Below, in pieces: positions 16,740 to 24,850 of a stretch of DNA of 64,000 nucleotides (positions are counted from its first letter, which is position 1; every line of letters starts with the position of its first letter). The position numbers and the translations under genes were made by a program. The notes under the pieces were generated by a model. That model had not been told where the DNA came from. It did no database searches and worked only from the letters and a program-made list of their open reading frames with translations. The DNA is from Erythrobacteraceae bacterium (lineage in GTDB: Bacteria > Pseudomonadota > Alphaproteobacteria > Sphingomonadales > Sphingomonadaceae), in assembly GCA_947479055.1 (NCBI GenBank), contig CANJYE010000009.1, positions 1 to 64,000 on the forward strand, in the 5' to 3' direction.

Positions 16740-17624
16740 GTGAGCTTCTGGAATGCCATGAATCGGACAAGCTTTTCGCATCGCTGGATCGATGTGGATG
16801 GCAACAGCACCCGCGTCGTCGAAGCGGGCGATCCTGACAATGCCAGCACGGTCGTGTTTCTCCACGGGATCGGCGGGCATATCGAGACGTTCTGCCACAA
16901 CATCGGTGCCCATGCGCAGAAGCACCGGGTGGTCAGCTTCGACCTGATCGGCCATGGCTATTCGGCCAAGCCGGAAGGCCTGTACGAAATCGACCGCTAT
17001 ATCGACCAGACCATGCGGTTGTTCGATATCATGAAGATCGACAAGCCGGTGCTGGCCGGTACCTCGCTGGGCGGCTGGATCTTTGCCCGGATCGCCGCCC
17101 GCCATCCTGATCGCGTCTCGCGCCTGTCGCTGATCAGCAGCGCCGGCCTGACCGCACACCCCTCGGTGATGAAGAACCTCAAGGAACTAACCGAGCGCGC
17201 CTCGCTGGTGCCGGGCAAGGAAGCGGTCACCATGCGGCTGGACTTCGTCATCAAGAACAAGGCTATGCTGACGCAGGAGCTGATCGACGTCCGCCACGAC
17301 ATCTATGCGGCGGAGGATTACAAGGCCCGGATCAAGGACGTGATGTGCCTCCAGAACATGGAAATCCGCCAGCGCAACCTGTTGCAACTGGATGAGCTTG
17401 CGAAGATCGAGGCACCGACGCTGGTTGTCTGGACCCGCGAGGACCCGACCGCGACGCTCGACGATGGCCTGAAATACGCCAATTCGATCAGGGATTCGCG
17501 CTTCGTACTGTTCGACAATTCATCGCACATGCCCCAGCTTGAGGAGCATCAGCGGTTCAACGAACTGCATTTGCGGTTCATCGACGATCCGAATTCGGTG
17601 AAATCGTCCGAAATCGCGGGGTGA
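16740..17624 (+). CDS. Alpha/beta-fold hydrolase (MhpC-like)
   Basis: 294 residues. Oxyanion segment VVFLHGIGGHIETF, nucleophile elbow GTSLGGW with Ser109, acid Asp235 (WTREDPTA) and His263 (NSSHMPQ) complete the triad. Close in layout to meta-cleavage product and related C-C or ester hydrolases. GTG start at 16740 with AAGGA upstream; ATG at 16758 is the alternative. It sits with a VOC protein and a GST-zeta isomerase, so hydrolysis of a ring-opened or CoA/ester intermediate is plausible. Substrate not assignable. Confidence 0.8.
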   Translation: MSFWNAMNRTSFSHRWIDVDGNSTRVVEAGDPDNASTVVFLHGIGGHIETFCHNIGAHAQKHRVVSFDLIGHGYSAKPEGLYEIDRYIDQTMRLFDIMKIDKPVLAGTSLGGWIFARIAARHPDRVSRLSLISSAGLTAHPSVMKNLKELTERASLVPGKEAVTMRLDFVIKNKAMLTQELIDVRHDIYAAEDYKARIKDVMCLQNMEIRQRNLLQLDELAKIEAPTLVVWTREDPTATLDDGLKYANSIRDSRFVLFDNSSHMPQLEEHQRFNELHLRFIDDPNSVKSSEIAG

Positions 17625-17629
17625 ATGCC

Positions 17630-18163
17630 ATGACAATCAACAAGGTTCATCACGTTGCCTATCGCTGCCGCGATGCCGCGCGCACGGTCGATTTTTACAC
17701 CAAGGCGCTCGGTCTGCCCTTCGTCATGGCCATGTCGGAAGAAAAAGTGCCCACCACCGGCGCGCGCTGCCCCTATATGCACATCTTCTTCAAGCTGGCC
17801 GACGGCAGCCACCTGGCCTTCTTCGACCTGTCGGAAGAGCCGGAGATGCAACTCGATCCCAACACCCCGCCGTGGGTGCAGCATATCGCCCTGGAAGTGG
17901 CGGGGGCGGAAGTGCTCGACGAGCATATCGCGCTGCTGAAGGATTATGGCGTGGAAGTGATCGGGCCGATCGACCATGCGATCTTCAAGTCGGTCTATTT
18001 CCATGATCCCGATGGGCACCGGCTCGAACTGACCTACCGCACCGAAACCGCCGGCGCCCTGCAGAAACTGGGCGACGTCGCCTGGTCGATGCTGGAGGAA
18101 TGGAACCACACGCGCAGTGTCTCGGCGCAGGCGGCCTGGGTCCATGAAGGGCTGCACGATTGA
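17630..18163 (+). CDS. VOC (glyoxalase/extradiol dioxygenase fold) protein
   Basis: 177 residues. Two beta-alpha-beta-beta-beta units: INKVHHVAYRCRDAARTVDFY opens the first and PPWVQHIALEVAGAEVLDEH the second, with YFHDPDGHRLELTYR near the end. His in VHHVAY, His in VQHIAL and Glu in RLELTY fit the 2-His-1-carboxylate metal site, so a metal enzyme (isomerase, lyase or dioxygenase) is possible. Start at ATG 17630 with GGGG 8 bases before; GTG 17621, overlapping the hydrolase stop, is the alternative. Confidence 0.78.
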   Translation: MTINKVHHVAYRCRDAARTVDFYTKALGLPFVMAMSEEKVPTTGARCPYMHIFFKLADGSHLAFFDLSEEPEMQLDPNTPPWVQHIALEVAGAEVLDEHIALLKDYGVEVIGPIDHAIFKSVYFHDPDGHRLELTYRTETAGALQKLGDVAWSMLEEWNHTRSVSAQAAWVHEGLHD

Positions 18164-18804
18164 ACCGGACGCTTTACGGCTACTGGCGCTCGACCGCCGC
18201 TTACCGGGTGCGGATTGCGCTCGGGCTCAAGGGGCTGGAGTGGGACCAGAGCGTGATCGACCTGCGCTTTGGCCACCAGTCCGATCCCGCATTCCTCAAG
18301 CTCAATCCGCAGGGGATGGTGCCGTTCCTGGTCGATGGCGACGCCGGGCTGGCGCAGAGCCTGGCGATCATTGAATATCTGGAGGAAGTCTATCCCGACC
18401 CGCCGCTGATTCCGGGCACGCCAGTGGAACGGGCGCGGATCAGGGCGCTGGCGATGACGGTGGCTTGCGACATCCACCCGATCAACAACCTGCGCGTGCT
18501 GAATTACCTGCGCAAGGAACTCGGCCAGGACGAGGCCGGGGTCAACCAATGGGCGCAACGCTGGATCAATGCCGGCTTTCGCAGTCTTGAACAGGCCGCG
18601 CAGGTTTCCACCGGCCCCTATCTCGCGGGGAACATGGTGACGCTGGCCGATATCTGCCTGGTGCCGCAGCTCTACAACGCTCGCCGGGTCGAAACTGACC
18701 TTGCTCCCTATCCGGGCCTGCTGGCACTGGAGGAACGCCTGTTCCGCCTGCCAGCCTTCGAGGCGGCCCGCCCCGAAAACCAGCCGGAAGCGGTTTTCGT
18801 CTAG
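18160..18804 (+). CDS. maiA: Maleylacetoacetate/maleylpyruvate isomerase, GST zeta class
   Basis: 214 residues. Opens LYGYWRSTAAYRVRIALGLK, the zeta-class form in which the first Ser of SxxxxRVR activates glutathione. NPQGMVPFLVDGD and AIIEYLEEVYPDPPLIP follow, then the helical domain. It isomerises a cis double bond of a maleyl-type ring-cleavage product to the trans form. A TTG start overlapping the VOC stop (ATTGA) is inferred because the fold begins there. A FAH-family hydrolase lies at 29926, but no homogentisate or gentisate dioxygenase is in the window. Confidence 0.8.
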   Translation: MNRTLYGYWRSTAAYRVRIALGLKGLEWDQSVIDLRFGHQSDPAFLKLNPQGMVPFLVDGDAGLAQSLAIIEYLEEVYPDPPLIPGTPVERARIRALAMTVACDIHPINNLRVLNYLRKELGQDEAGVNQWAQRWINAGFRSLEQAAQVSTGPYLAGNMVTLADICLVPQLYNARRVETDLAPYPGLLALEERLFRLPAFEAARPENQPEAVFV

Positions 18805-19274
18805 ATTTCCACCAGTTCCTCGATCGGCTTGAGCATCAGCACAGGGATTAAGCGGTCGGTCGCCTTCTCATAGGCGTGATAGGGATCGTAATGATCCGAG
18901 AGCGCCTTCCACACTGCCGCGCGTTCCTCGCCCGAAATTTCGCGCCAGCTGCCGCGATGGATTTTCCCGGCAACCTTGAACGTAATGTCCGGCTGTGCGG
19001 TCAGGTTGAGGTACCAGGCGGGATGCTCATCGGCTCCGCCCTTGGACGCGGCCAGCGCGTATTCCTCACCATATTTCACATAGATCAGGGGAACATAAAT
19101 CACCTTGCCGCTGCGTCGGCCGAAGGTCTTGAGCAGCAGGGTGGTGGTATCGACCCGCCCACCGATATGGCTGGTGTCATAGTGATGCCCGTCATCGCCA
19201 GGCAGGAGCAGCCGCCGGACATGGTCCGCCATGCGTTCCGCCTCGCGCGCTAGCAATTCGCTTGGATCACCCAT
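18801..19274 (-). CDS. Nitroreductase/DDN-type deazaflavin-dependent oxidoreductase family protein
   Basis: 157 residues matching the DUF385/Ddn fold: TLLLKTFGRRSGKVIYVPLI, EYALAASKGGADEHPAWYLN and AQPDITFKVAGK are the hallmark stretches. Family members in actinobacteria reduce quinones or other substrates with F420H2, though relatives bind FMN, FAD or haem products. Whether this host makes F420 is unknown from the window. Its 3' end overlaps the convergent isomerase gene by 4 bases; its promoter region is shared with the SnoaL gene at 19473. Confidence 0.75.
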   Translation of the reverse strand: MGDPSELLAREAERMADHVRRLLLPGDDGHHYDTSHIGGRVDTTTLLLKTFGRRSGKVIYVPLIYVKYGEEYALAASKGGADEHPAWYLNLTAQPDITFKVAGKIHRGSWREISGEERAAVWKALSDHYDPYHAYEKATDRLIPVLMLKPIEELVEI

Positions 19275-19350
19275 CTTGCTATCTCCCGTGTCTGGTCGCC
19301 CGCTTGCGCGGGCGGGTGTGCTACTGACGGGCTTATCTCACCGTGATTGG

Positions 19351-19368
19351 TAAAATTCTACAATTTTA
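19351..19368. promoter_or_regulatory. Candidate operator palindrome in a divergent promoter
   Basis: TAAAATT and AATTTTA form perfect 7-bp arms around CTAC, in the gap between the divergent Ddn-type and SnoaL genes. The TTCTACAATTTTAT portion (19356-19369) matches the site at 10468 in 11 of 14 bases. The best dyad of the set. Confidence 0.45.
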
Positions 19369-19472
19369 TGCGAGCATTTGCGGCTTGCCTGTGGCGGTTG
19401 CACGCTCGGGACAGGGCTTGCGCTTGTAAATCTCGGCAGGATCGCACAGGAAAAGGACGGAGAGTGATCGAC

Positions 19473-19940
19473 ATGGCACAGGATTCCACCGGACTGACAA
19501 TCGAACAGCGTCTCCAGCGGATGGAGGATTTGGCCGAAATCACCCGGCTCAAGACCCGCTATACCGAACTGGCCGACAGCCATGCCGGCAAGCCCCATTC
19601 GGGTGATGAGATCGTCCATCTGTTCACCGAAGACGCAGTCTGGCACATCGTGCCGACCGGCCCGCCGCTGATCGGCCGCGCGGCGATCCGGGAACGGTTC
19701 GACGATGCGACGCTGTTTCCCTTCTCCTACCATCTGATCGGCAATCCCTGGATCGAGGTCGATGGCGACCGCGCGAAAGGGCGCTGGCACGTGGTGGTGG
19801 CGTTCCGGATGGATGCCACCGGGCCGATGTGGGTGACGGGCTATTATGAAGATGAATTCGTCCGCGAGGACGGTATGTGGAAGATCAGCAGCCTGGTCTG
19901 CACCGCGTCAGGCGCGGCTCCCTTTGGTCAAAGCTGGTAG
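19473..19940 (+). CDS. SnoaL/NTF2-like protein
   Basis: 155 residues. An N-terminal helix (QRLQRMEDLAEITRLKTRY), HLFTEDAVWHIVPTGPPLIG, then FSYHLIGNPWIEVDGDRAKG and a C-terminal EDGMWKISSLVC. This is the SnoaL_4 pattern, with a His and Asp lining the cavity. Role unknown; members act as isomerases or hydratases in ring degradation. Start at ATG 19473 with GGAG upstream; GTG 19464 is an alternative. It leads a short operon with a cytochrome c and a DUF1330 protein. Confidence 0.73.
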   Translation: MAQDSTGLTIEQRLQRMEDLAEITRLKTRYTELADSHAGKPHSGDEIVHLFTEDAVWHIVPTGPPLIGRAAIRERFDDATLFPFSYHLIGNPWIEVDGDRAKGRWHVVVAFRMDATGPMWVTGYYEDEFVREDGMWKISSLVCTASGAAPFGQSW

Positions 19941-19949
19941 AAGATTGGC

Positions 19950-20477
19950 ATGATGCTTGAGTATGTGAAGAATATGCGGGCGATCGCGCTTGGCTGTGCG
20001 CTGGCCGGCGGCCTGCTTGTCACGGCCTGCGGCAAGCCTGCGGACGGCAGGGAAGCGGAGGTGGCCCCCGCCGCCGAAGCGCCTGCCGCGACCGAGGCTG
20101 CGGCAGACAAGGTTGGCGCCGCGACCGAAGCCAGCGCGGCTGCAAGCAGCGACGCCAAGGTGGAACAGGCGGCCACCGCACCGCCCGCCGAAGTCAAGCT
20201 GCCGGCCGAGCCGGTGGAAGCCAAGCCACAAGTTGCCGACAACTCGGAGATAGCCAGCGGTTCGGCCACCTTTGCCAACAATTGCGCCAGCTGCCACGGC
20301 GCAGGCGGGGTGGGCGGGTTTGGCCCGGCGCTGACCAAGCTCGCCAACCGCAAGGACAAGCGGCCGGTGGAGGACATCATTCGCAAGCCGACCCCGCCGA
20401 TGCCGCCGCTCTATCCGGCGATGCTGTCCGAACAGGACGTTGGCGAGATCGCGGCCTATCTCAAGTCCATCCAGTAA
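19950..20477 (+). CDS. Lipid-anchored cytochrome c with a long Ala/Glu/Pro-rich linker
   Basis: 175 residues. A signal peptide ends in the lipobox LVTAC, so Cys27 would be lipidated. Residues about 30-100 are a low-complexity Ala/Glu/Pro tether. A class I cytochrome c domain follows with haem motif CASCH (Cys112, Cys115, His116) and a candidate Met ligand in PPMPPLYPAML (Met151 or Met158). It is exported and membrane tethered, suited to accept electrons from a periplasmic dehydrogenase. The Tat-exported flavoprotein convergent at 20802 is the obvious candidate. ATG 19974 is a possible shorter start. Confidence 0.82.
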   Translation: MMLEYVKNMRAIALGCALAGGLLVTACGKPADGREAEVAPAAEAPAATEAAADKVGAATEASAAASSDAKVEQAATAPPAEVKLPAEPVEAKPQVADNSEIASGSATFANNCASCHGAGGVGGFGPALTKLANRKDKRPVEDIIRKPTPPMPPLYPAMLSEQDVGEIAAYLKSIQ

Positions 20478-20497
20478 GCGCCCGCAAGGAGAGCCCG

Positions 20498-20800
20498 ATG
20501 TCCGTCCTGCTGATTGCCGCCGTGACCATCCACCAGGACCCGGACGCGCAGAAGCGCTATGAAGGCTATGTCCGGGGCGGGATCGTCTCGCTGGAGAAAT
20601 ATGGCGGCGAAGTGCTTGCTTCCGACGAGGCGCCCGAAGGCATCGAAGGCGCGCTGCCGGGCAAGAAGATCGTGGTGATCCGCTTTCGCGACCGCGATCA
20701 TCTGCAGCAATGGTACAACTCGCCCGAATATCAGGAAGCGCTGCCGCACCGGTTGGAGAATGGCGACACCGCCTTCGTGCTGATGGCGAACGAGCTGTAA
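20498..20800 (+). CDS. DUF1330 family protein
   Basis: 100 residues of the dimeric alpha/beta barrel type: IAAVTIHQDPDAQKRYEGYV, then IVVIRFRDRDHLQQWYNSPE, the W-Y-x-S-x-E-Y motif characteristic of DUF1330. Clear AAGGAG 6 bases before the ATG. Related to the protein at 23499. No reaction known. Its stop is 1 base from the convergent flavoprotein gene. Confidence 0.8.
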   Translation: MSVLLIAAVTIHQDPDAQKRYEGYVRGGIVSLEKYGGEVLASDEAPEGIEGALPGKKIVVIRFRDRDHLQQWYNSPEYQEALPHRLENGDTAFVLMANEL

Positions 20801-20801
20801 T

Positions 20802-22556
20802 TTAGCCCGGTTGCTGGCTCCCCGCGTGCAGCGCGGCGAGATAGCCGAAAGTCAGCGCCGGGCCGAGCGTTCCGCCCCCGCCATAATAGGCCTTGGCGGT
20901 TGGCGCGGCGATGCAGTTGCCCGCGCCGTAGAGCCCGGGGATCGGCTGACTGGCGCGGTCCAGTACCTGCCCATGGACGTTGACCCGCGGCCCGCCCTTG
21001 GTGTCGAGCGTTCCGGCAGCGATGATGATCGCGTGATAGGGCCCGGCATCGGCCAGCGGATACATCGTGTCATTGGGCTTGCCGTTGGGCTGGGTGTGTT
21101 CGAAGCAATGATCTACTTCGGTGTCGCCCCGCCCGAAATCGAGGTCCTTGCCGCTCTCGGCGAAGCTGTTGAACCGCTGGCGGGTGTCCTCCAGCTGGCT
21201 GGCGAAGCCATCGCGCAGCCGCACGCTCTGCCCCAGCTTGCCGTCGGCCACCAGTTGCACCAGCCGCGCGTCGATGTTGCGGCCCAGTTCCTCGAAGGTC
21301 GCGCCGCTGATGACATAGGGTGCATTGCGCCCGGCCGGCGGCAGCGGATAGGTATAGCGCCCGGCACCGGGATTCTGCTTCATCCGTTCGTCATAGACGA
21401 GGTAAAGCAGCTGGTTGGGATATTCGCCATGGACCGGGTCCCAGCTGAAATGGGCCTGCGTACGCTCGTTGTAGAGCATCCGTTCGTTCACTACCCGGCG
21501 GCCGTATTTGTTGACGAGGAAGATGCTGCCCGCCGGGTAGAAGAACACGTCGTCGGGCGTGCTGCGCGAAACCAGCGCCTGTTCCAGCACCAGTTGCGCG
21601 TACCAGGCCTTGTTCATGTGATCGAGCACCGCGCCAGCCCTGGTCGCCATCGCCACAAAATCGCCGGTGTTGGTTGGCACGGCGCAGCCGCCGGCGATCG
21701 GGCCGGGCAGATTGCCTTCGGCCATGCGGATGTTGTGGGTGAAGCCGCCGCTGGCGAAGATCACGCCCTTCCTAGCGCGGAAGGCCACTGGCGTGCCGTC
21801 GCGGCTGGCGATCACGCCGGTCACCCGCCCGGTTTCGTCCTGCACCAGATCGGTTGCGCCATGGCCGGTCAGCATCTTCACGCCGAGCCGGTTGGCCCCT
21901 TCGACCAGTTGGCGGATCATTTCCGCGCCGCCCTGCGCCGCCCGTTCCGGCGGGGCATCGGGCCGCAGCCCGCGCCCGCGCGGGGCCTTGTTTTCGGGGA
22001 AGTGGGCGAAATAATCGGGGTATTTGGAGCCATCAAACCCGGCGGAATAGGTGAAGTTGAGCGCGCCGATCGATGCCAGTTCATCCGTCATCAGCGTGGC
22101 GTTGTCGTAATAGGCTTCGAGCAGGGCATAATCGGCCGGATCGAGCCCGAGATTGGGCGCTCCGGCGCGGAACTGGCCGGGCCAGGCGACCTTGGCCATG
22201 TAATCGAGCGCTGCGGGCTTCGGGTCGGCCAGGCCATCGCGGCGCATCAGCGCATTGTTGGGAACCCACCACACTCCGCTCGACTTCGCGGTGGTGCCGC
22301 CGATCATCCCGGCTTTTTCCAGCACCACCACCTTGCTGCCGCGATGGGCCGCGATCACGGCCGCCGTCATGCCCGCGCCGCCGCTGCCGACGACGACGAT
22401 ATCGGCCTCGTCCTGCCAGACGGGTGGCATGGCGGCACTGGCACTGGTCGATGCGGCCAGCATGCCCACGGTCGCCACGCCCGAAGCGCCCGCCGTTGCC
22501 AGAAAGTTCCGGCGCGATAGGCTCCGTTCGGTTTCGGTTTCCTGCTTGATGCTCAC
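20802..22556 (-). CDS. Tat-exported KstD-like FAD dehydrogenase
   Basis: 584 residues. The N-terminus has a twin-arginine signal (LSRRNFLATAG followed by a hydrophobic stretch and ASA), so the folded flavoprotein should be exported to the periplasm. The FAD fold starts DIVVVGSGGAGMTAAVIAA; the C-terminal loop APTAKAYYGGGGTLGPALTF carries Tyr557 at the KstD tyrosine position. Convergent with an operon encoding a lipoprotein cytochrome c, a credible electron acceptor. A periplasmic ring or flavocytochrome-like dehydrogenase is inferred; the substrate is unknown. Confidence 0.82.
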   Translation of the reverse strand: MSIKQETETERSLSRRNFLATAGASGVATVGMLAASTSASAAMPPVWQDEADIVVVGSGGAGMTAAVIAAHRGSKVVVLEKAGMIGGTTAKSSGVWWVPNNALMRRDGLADPKPAALDYMAKVAWPGQFRAGAPNLGLDPADYALLEAYYDNATLMTDELASIGALNFTYSAGFDGSKYPDYFAHFPENKAPRGRGLRPDAPPERAAQGGAEMIRQLVEGANRLGVKMLTGHGATDLVQDETGRVTGVIASRDGTPVAFRARKGVIFASGGFTHNIRMAEGNLPGPIAGGCAVPTNTGDFVAMATRAGAVLDHMNKAWYAQLVLEQALVSRSTPDDVFFYPAGSIFLVNKYGRRVVNERMLYNERTQAHFSWDPVHGEYPNQLLYLVYDERMKQNPGAGRYTYPLPPAGRNAPYVISGATFEELGRNIDARLVQLVADGKLGQSVRLRDGFASQLEDTRQRFNSFAESGKDLDFGRGDTEVDHCFEHTQPNGKPNDTMYPLADAGPYHAIIIAAGTLDTKGGPRVNVHGQVLDRASQPIPGLYGAGNCIAAPTAKAYYGGGGTLGPALTFGYLAALHAGSQQPG

Positions 22557-22724
22557 GGCATTTCCTCCCTCGAGCGATTGTCACGCCCCTTCATCTGGTC
22601 GATAGTAGGTGGCCGGGCCGAAAAGAAAAGCGGGCTGCGCCGACGGGACATTGCCGGTGCACGGAAAAGTATGGCCACCTTGGCGCTGATCGGGTCCAAT
22701 GGCCGAAACGGGGGAGCGAATGCC

Positions 22725-23468
22725 ATGAACACGGTGCCTTTCTATGCCTTGTCGCCAGTGGTGGACCATTGGGCCACGCTGATCTGCCTTGTCCTGCTGG
22801 TGCTGACGGCGGCCAACTGCCTGTGGCGGGCCAAGGCGATGGATTCGCCGCTGCCGGTGATCATCCTCCTGGGCAGCGTCGGCACGATCGCGCTGGAGCC
22901 GATGGTCGATGTGCTGGGCAGCCTCGTTTTTCCCAATGAGGGCGTGCGGATCGGGATCGACCTGATCGGACGGCCAATGCCGCTCTACATCAGCCTGATC
23001 TGGGTGTTCTACTGGGCGGGCGGCGTGCTGTTCGTGGCGGAAATGATTCTCAAGGGCGTGGCCCTGCGCAAATGGATGATTACGGGCGCGGCATTCGTGG
23101 TCAGCGCCCTGCTGATCGAGATGATCCCGCTGCATTACCAGATGTGGACCTATTACAACGTCCAGCCGCTGCGGGTCGGCGGGTTCCCGGCTTTCTGGGG
23201 TTTCGTCAATACCAGCGCAGTGATGGGCACGGGCGCGGCGATCATCCTGCTCGACCGATTGCTGACTGGGCGCGAGAAATGGCTGCTGGTGCCGCTTTTC
23301 CCCTGCATCGCTTTCGGGCTCAACACGGCTGCGGGCCTGCCCGGCTATGCGGCGGTGTCCACCACGCAGGATTACACGCTGGCGCTGTTCTGGACCACGA
23401 TGTCGATCCTTGCCTCCACGCTGTTCGTGTGGATCTGGGGCAAGGCCGTGTGCCGCCCCTCGGTGTGA
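22725..23468 (+). CDS. Multi-spanning membrane protein, AveC-like (spirocyclase family) candidate
   Basis: 247 residues with about seven hydrophobic spans. Segments EPMVDVLGSLVFPNEG, DLIGRPMPLYISLIWVFYWA, YYNVQPLRVGGFPAFW and FVNTSAVMGTG resemble the AveC-like family, named after the avermectin spiroketal cyclase, whose members elsewhere are mostly uncharacterised membrane proteins. GGGGAG precedes the chosen ATG; ATG 22671 would add a non-hydrophobic leader. First gene of a three-gene operon with a DUF1330 protein and an MDR oxidoreductase. Family call from memory, moderate certainty. Confidence 0.6.
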   Translation: MNTVPFYALSPVVDHWATLICLVLLVLTAANCLWRAKAMDSPLPVIILLGSVGTIALEPMVDVLGSLVFPNEGVRIGIDLIGRPMPLYISLIWVFYWAGGVLFVAEMILKGVALRKWMITGAAFVVSALLIEMIPLHYQMWTYYNVQPLRVGGFPAFWGFVNTSAVMGTGAAIILLDRLLTGREKWLLVPLFPCIAFGLNTAAGLPGYAAVSTTQDYTLALFWTTMSILASTLFVWIWGKAVCRPSV

Positions 23469-23498
23469 TCGGATACTTGAAACAACAGGAGAAATGAC

Positions 23499-23786
23499 AT
23501 GGCAGCACTGGTCGTATTCGGCGTGAAAATTCCCGATGCGGAAGCGTTCAAGCCCTATCAGGCCGCTGGCGGCAAATCGCTGGCCGGACGAAATTTCAAG
23601 GTTCTGGCCGGGCCGGTGCCCAATGCGATCCTCGAAGGCGATAATCTGGAAGAGGTGATGATCCTCGAATTCCCGACGCTGGCGGAAGCGCGCGACTGGT
23701 ATGATTCCCCCGAATACCAGCACGCCATTTCGCTGCGCCAGCCGGTGTCGGAGACCTTCTCGTTCATCGTCGAGACGAAGGGCTGA
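23499..23786 (+). CDS. DUF1330 family protein
   Basis: 95 residues: ALVVFGVKIPDAEAFKPYQA, KVLAGPVPNAILEGDN, then MILEFPTLAEARDWYDSPEY with the DUF1330 W-Y-x-S-P-E-Y motif. A paralogue of the protein at 20498. Good RBS (AGGAG) upstream. It lies 30 bases after the membrane protein and 7 before the MDR oxidoreductase. Chemistry unknown. Confidence 0.8.
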   Translation: MAALVVFGVKIPDAEAFKPYQAAGGKSLAGRNFKVLAGPVPNAILEGDNLEEVMILEFPTLAEARDWYDSPEYQHAISLRQPVSETFSFIVETKG

Positions 23787-23793
23787 ACCCGGC

Positions 23794-24777
23794 ATGAAAC
23801 TCTACCAACTCTCCGATGCCGGTTTTCCGGGCCTGACGCTGGCCGAACAGGACGTGCCGCAGCCGGGCAACGGGCAGGTTCTGGTCCGGATGCGGGCAGC
23901 ATCGCTCAATTACCGCGACCTGATGATTGCCAAGGGCACCAGCAATGGCCTCGTTCCGCTGTCCGACGGCGTGGGTGAGGTCGAAAGCGTCGGTGACGGC
24001 GTGACCCGGGTCAAACGGGGCGACCGGGTGGCCGGGATCTTCTACCAGGACTGGATCGACGGCCCGATGAAGGAAGCCGATTTCGCCTCGGGCCTCGGCG
24101 GCGGCGCGGTCAATGGTACGCTGGCCCAGTACCGCCTGTTCGACGCGGAACGGCTGGTCACGATCCCCGATCACCTGAGCTGGGCGGAAGCCGCCACCCT
24201 GCCTTGCGCCGGGGTGACCGCATGGAACGCGCTGCTTGGCCTCCAGCCTGGCCAGACCGTGCTGACACTGGGCACGGGCGGTGTCTCGATCTACGCGCTG
24301 CAATTTGCGGTGGCGATGGGGGCCAGCGTGATCGCCACCTCATCCAGCACGCACAAGGAGGAGCGGCTGATCAAGCTCGGAGCGAAGGCAACGATCAATT
24401 ATCGCGAGCGCGAGGATTGGGGCCAGGTCGTCCGCGAGATGACTGGCGGCGTTGGAGTCGATCGGGTGGTGGAAGTTGGTGGTGGCGGCACGCTGGCCAA
24501 TTCCTTCACCGCCACCCGCCAGTGCGGCGAAGTCGATCTGATCGGCGTGCTGACCGGCGGTCCGGTCAACACCATTCCGGTGCTGATGAAGGCGCTGGTG
24601 CTGCGCGGCATCCAGGTCGGATCGCGTGCGATGTTCGAAGCGATGAACGCCTTCATTGCCGCGCACAGGCTGCATCCGGTGGTGGATCGGGTCTTCGCCT
24701 TTGCCGACGCGACGGAGGCCTATGAATACCAGATGTCGGGCCAGCACTTCGGCAAGGTGGTGATCGATATCGCCTGA
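23794..24777 (+). CDS. Zinc-independent MDR oxidoreductase (quinone oxidoreductase-like)
   Basis: 327 residues. N-terminal GroES-like domain (NGQVLVRMRAASLNYRDLMI, GVGEVESVGDGVTRVKRGDR) and Rossmann domain (QTVLTLGTGGVSIYALQFAV). The Cys/His zinc ligands of alcohol dehydrogenases are not seen at their positions; NYRDLM is typical of the NADPH:quinone/enoyl reductase branch. It probably reduces an activated C=C or quinone with NAD(P)H. Last gene of the operon, followed by a hairpin at 24798. Confidence 0.8.
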   Translation: MKLYQLSDAGFPGLTLAEQDVPQPGNGQVLVRMRAASLNYRDLMIAKGTSNGLVPLSDGVGEVESVGDGVTRVKRGDRVAGIFYQDWIDGPMKEADFASGLGGGAVNGTLAQYRLFDAERLVTIPDHLSWAEAATLPCAGVTAWNALLGLQPGQTVLTLGTGGVSIYALQFAVAMGASVIATSSSTHKEERLIKLGAKATINYREREDWGQVVREMTGGVGVDRVVEVGGGGTLANSFTATRQCGEVDLIGVLTGGPVNTIPVLMKALVLRGIQVGSRAMFEAMNAFIAAHRLHPVVDRVFAFADATEAYEYQMSGQHFGKVVIDIA

Positions 24778-24797
24778 CAGGTTTGGCCTTGGGACGC

Positions 24798-24827
24798 GGC
24801 CCGTGTCCGGTTTTCCGGTCACGGGCC
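24798..24827. terminator. Hairpin between convergent MDR and Rieske genes
   Basis: GGCCCGTG (24798-24805) pairs with CACGGGCC (24820-24827). Inside, CCGG/CCGG closes a TTTT loop, with one T-T mismatch. No long T tract, but the position between two convergent stops makes a bidirectional terminator likely. Confidence 0.6.
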
Positions 24828-24850
24828 TGCCCCCTCAAAACTCTGTTTTG

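Noticed and set aside
20811-22520. Long plus-strand open frame opposite the Tat flavoprotein
   Set aside because: Antisense shadow; the opposite strand encodes a complete FAD enzyme with signal peptide and the motifs of the family.
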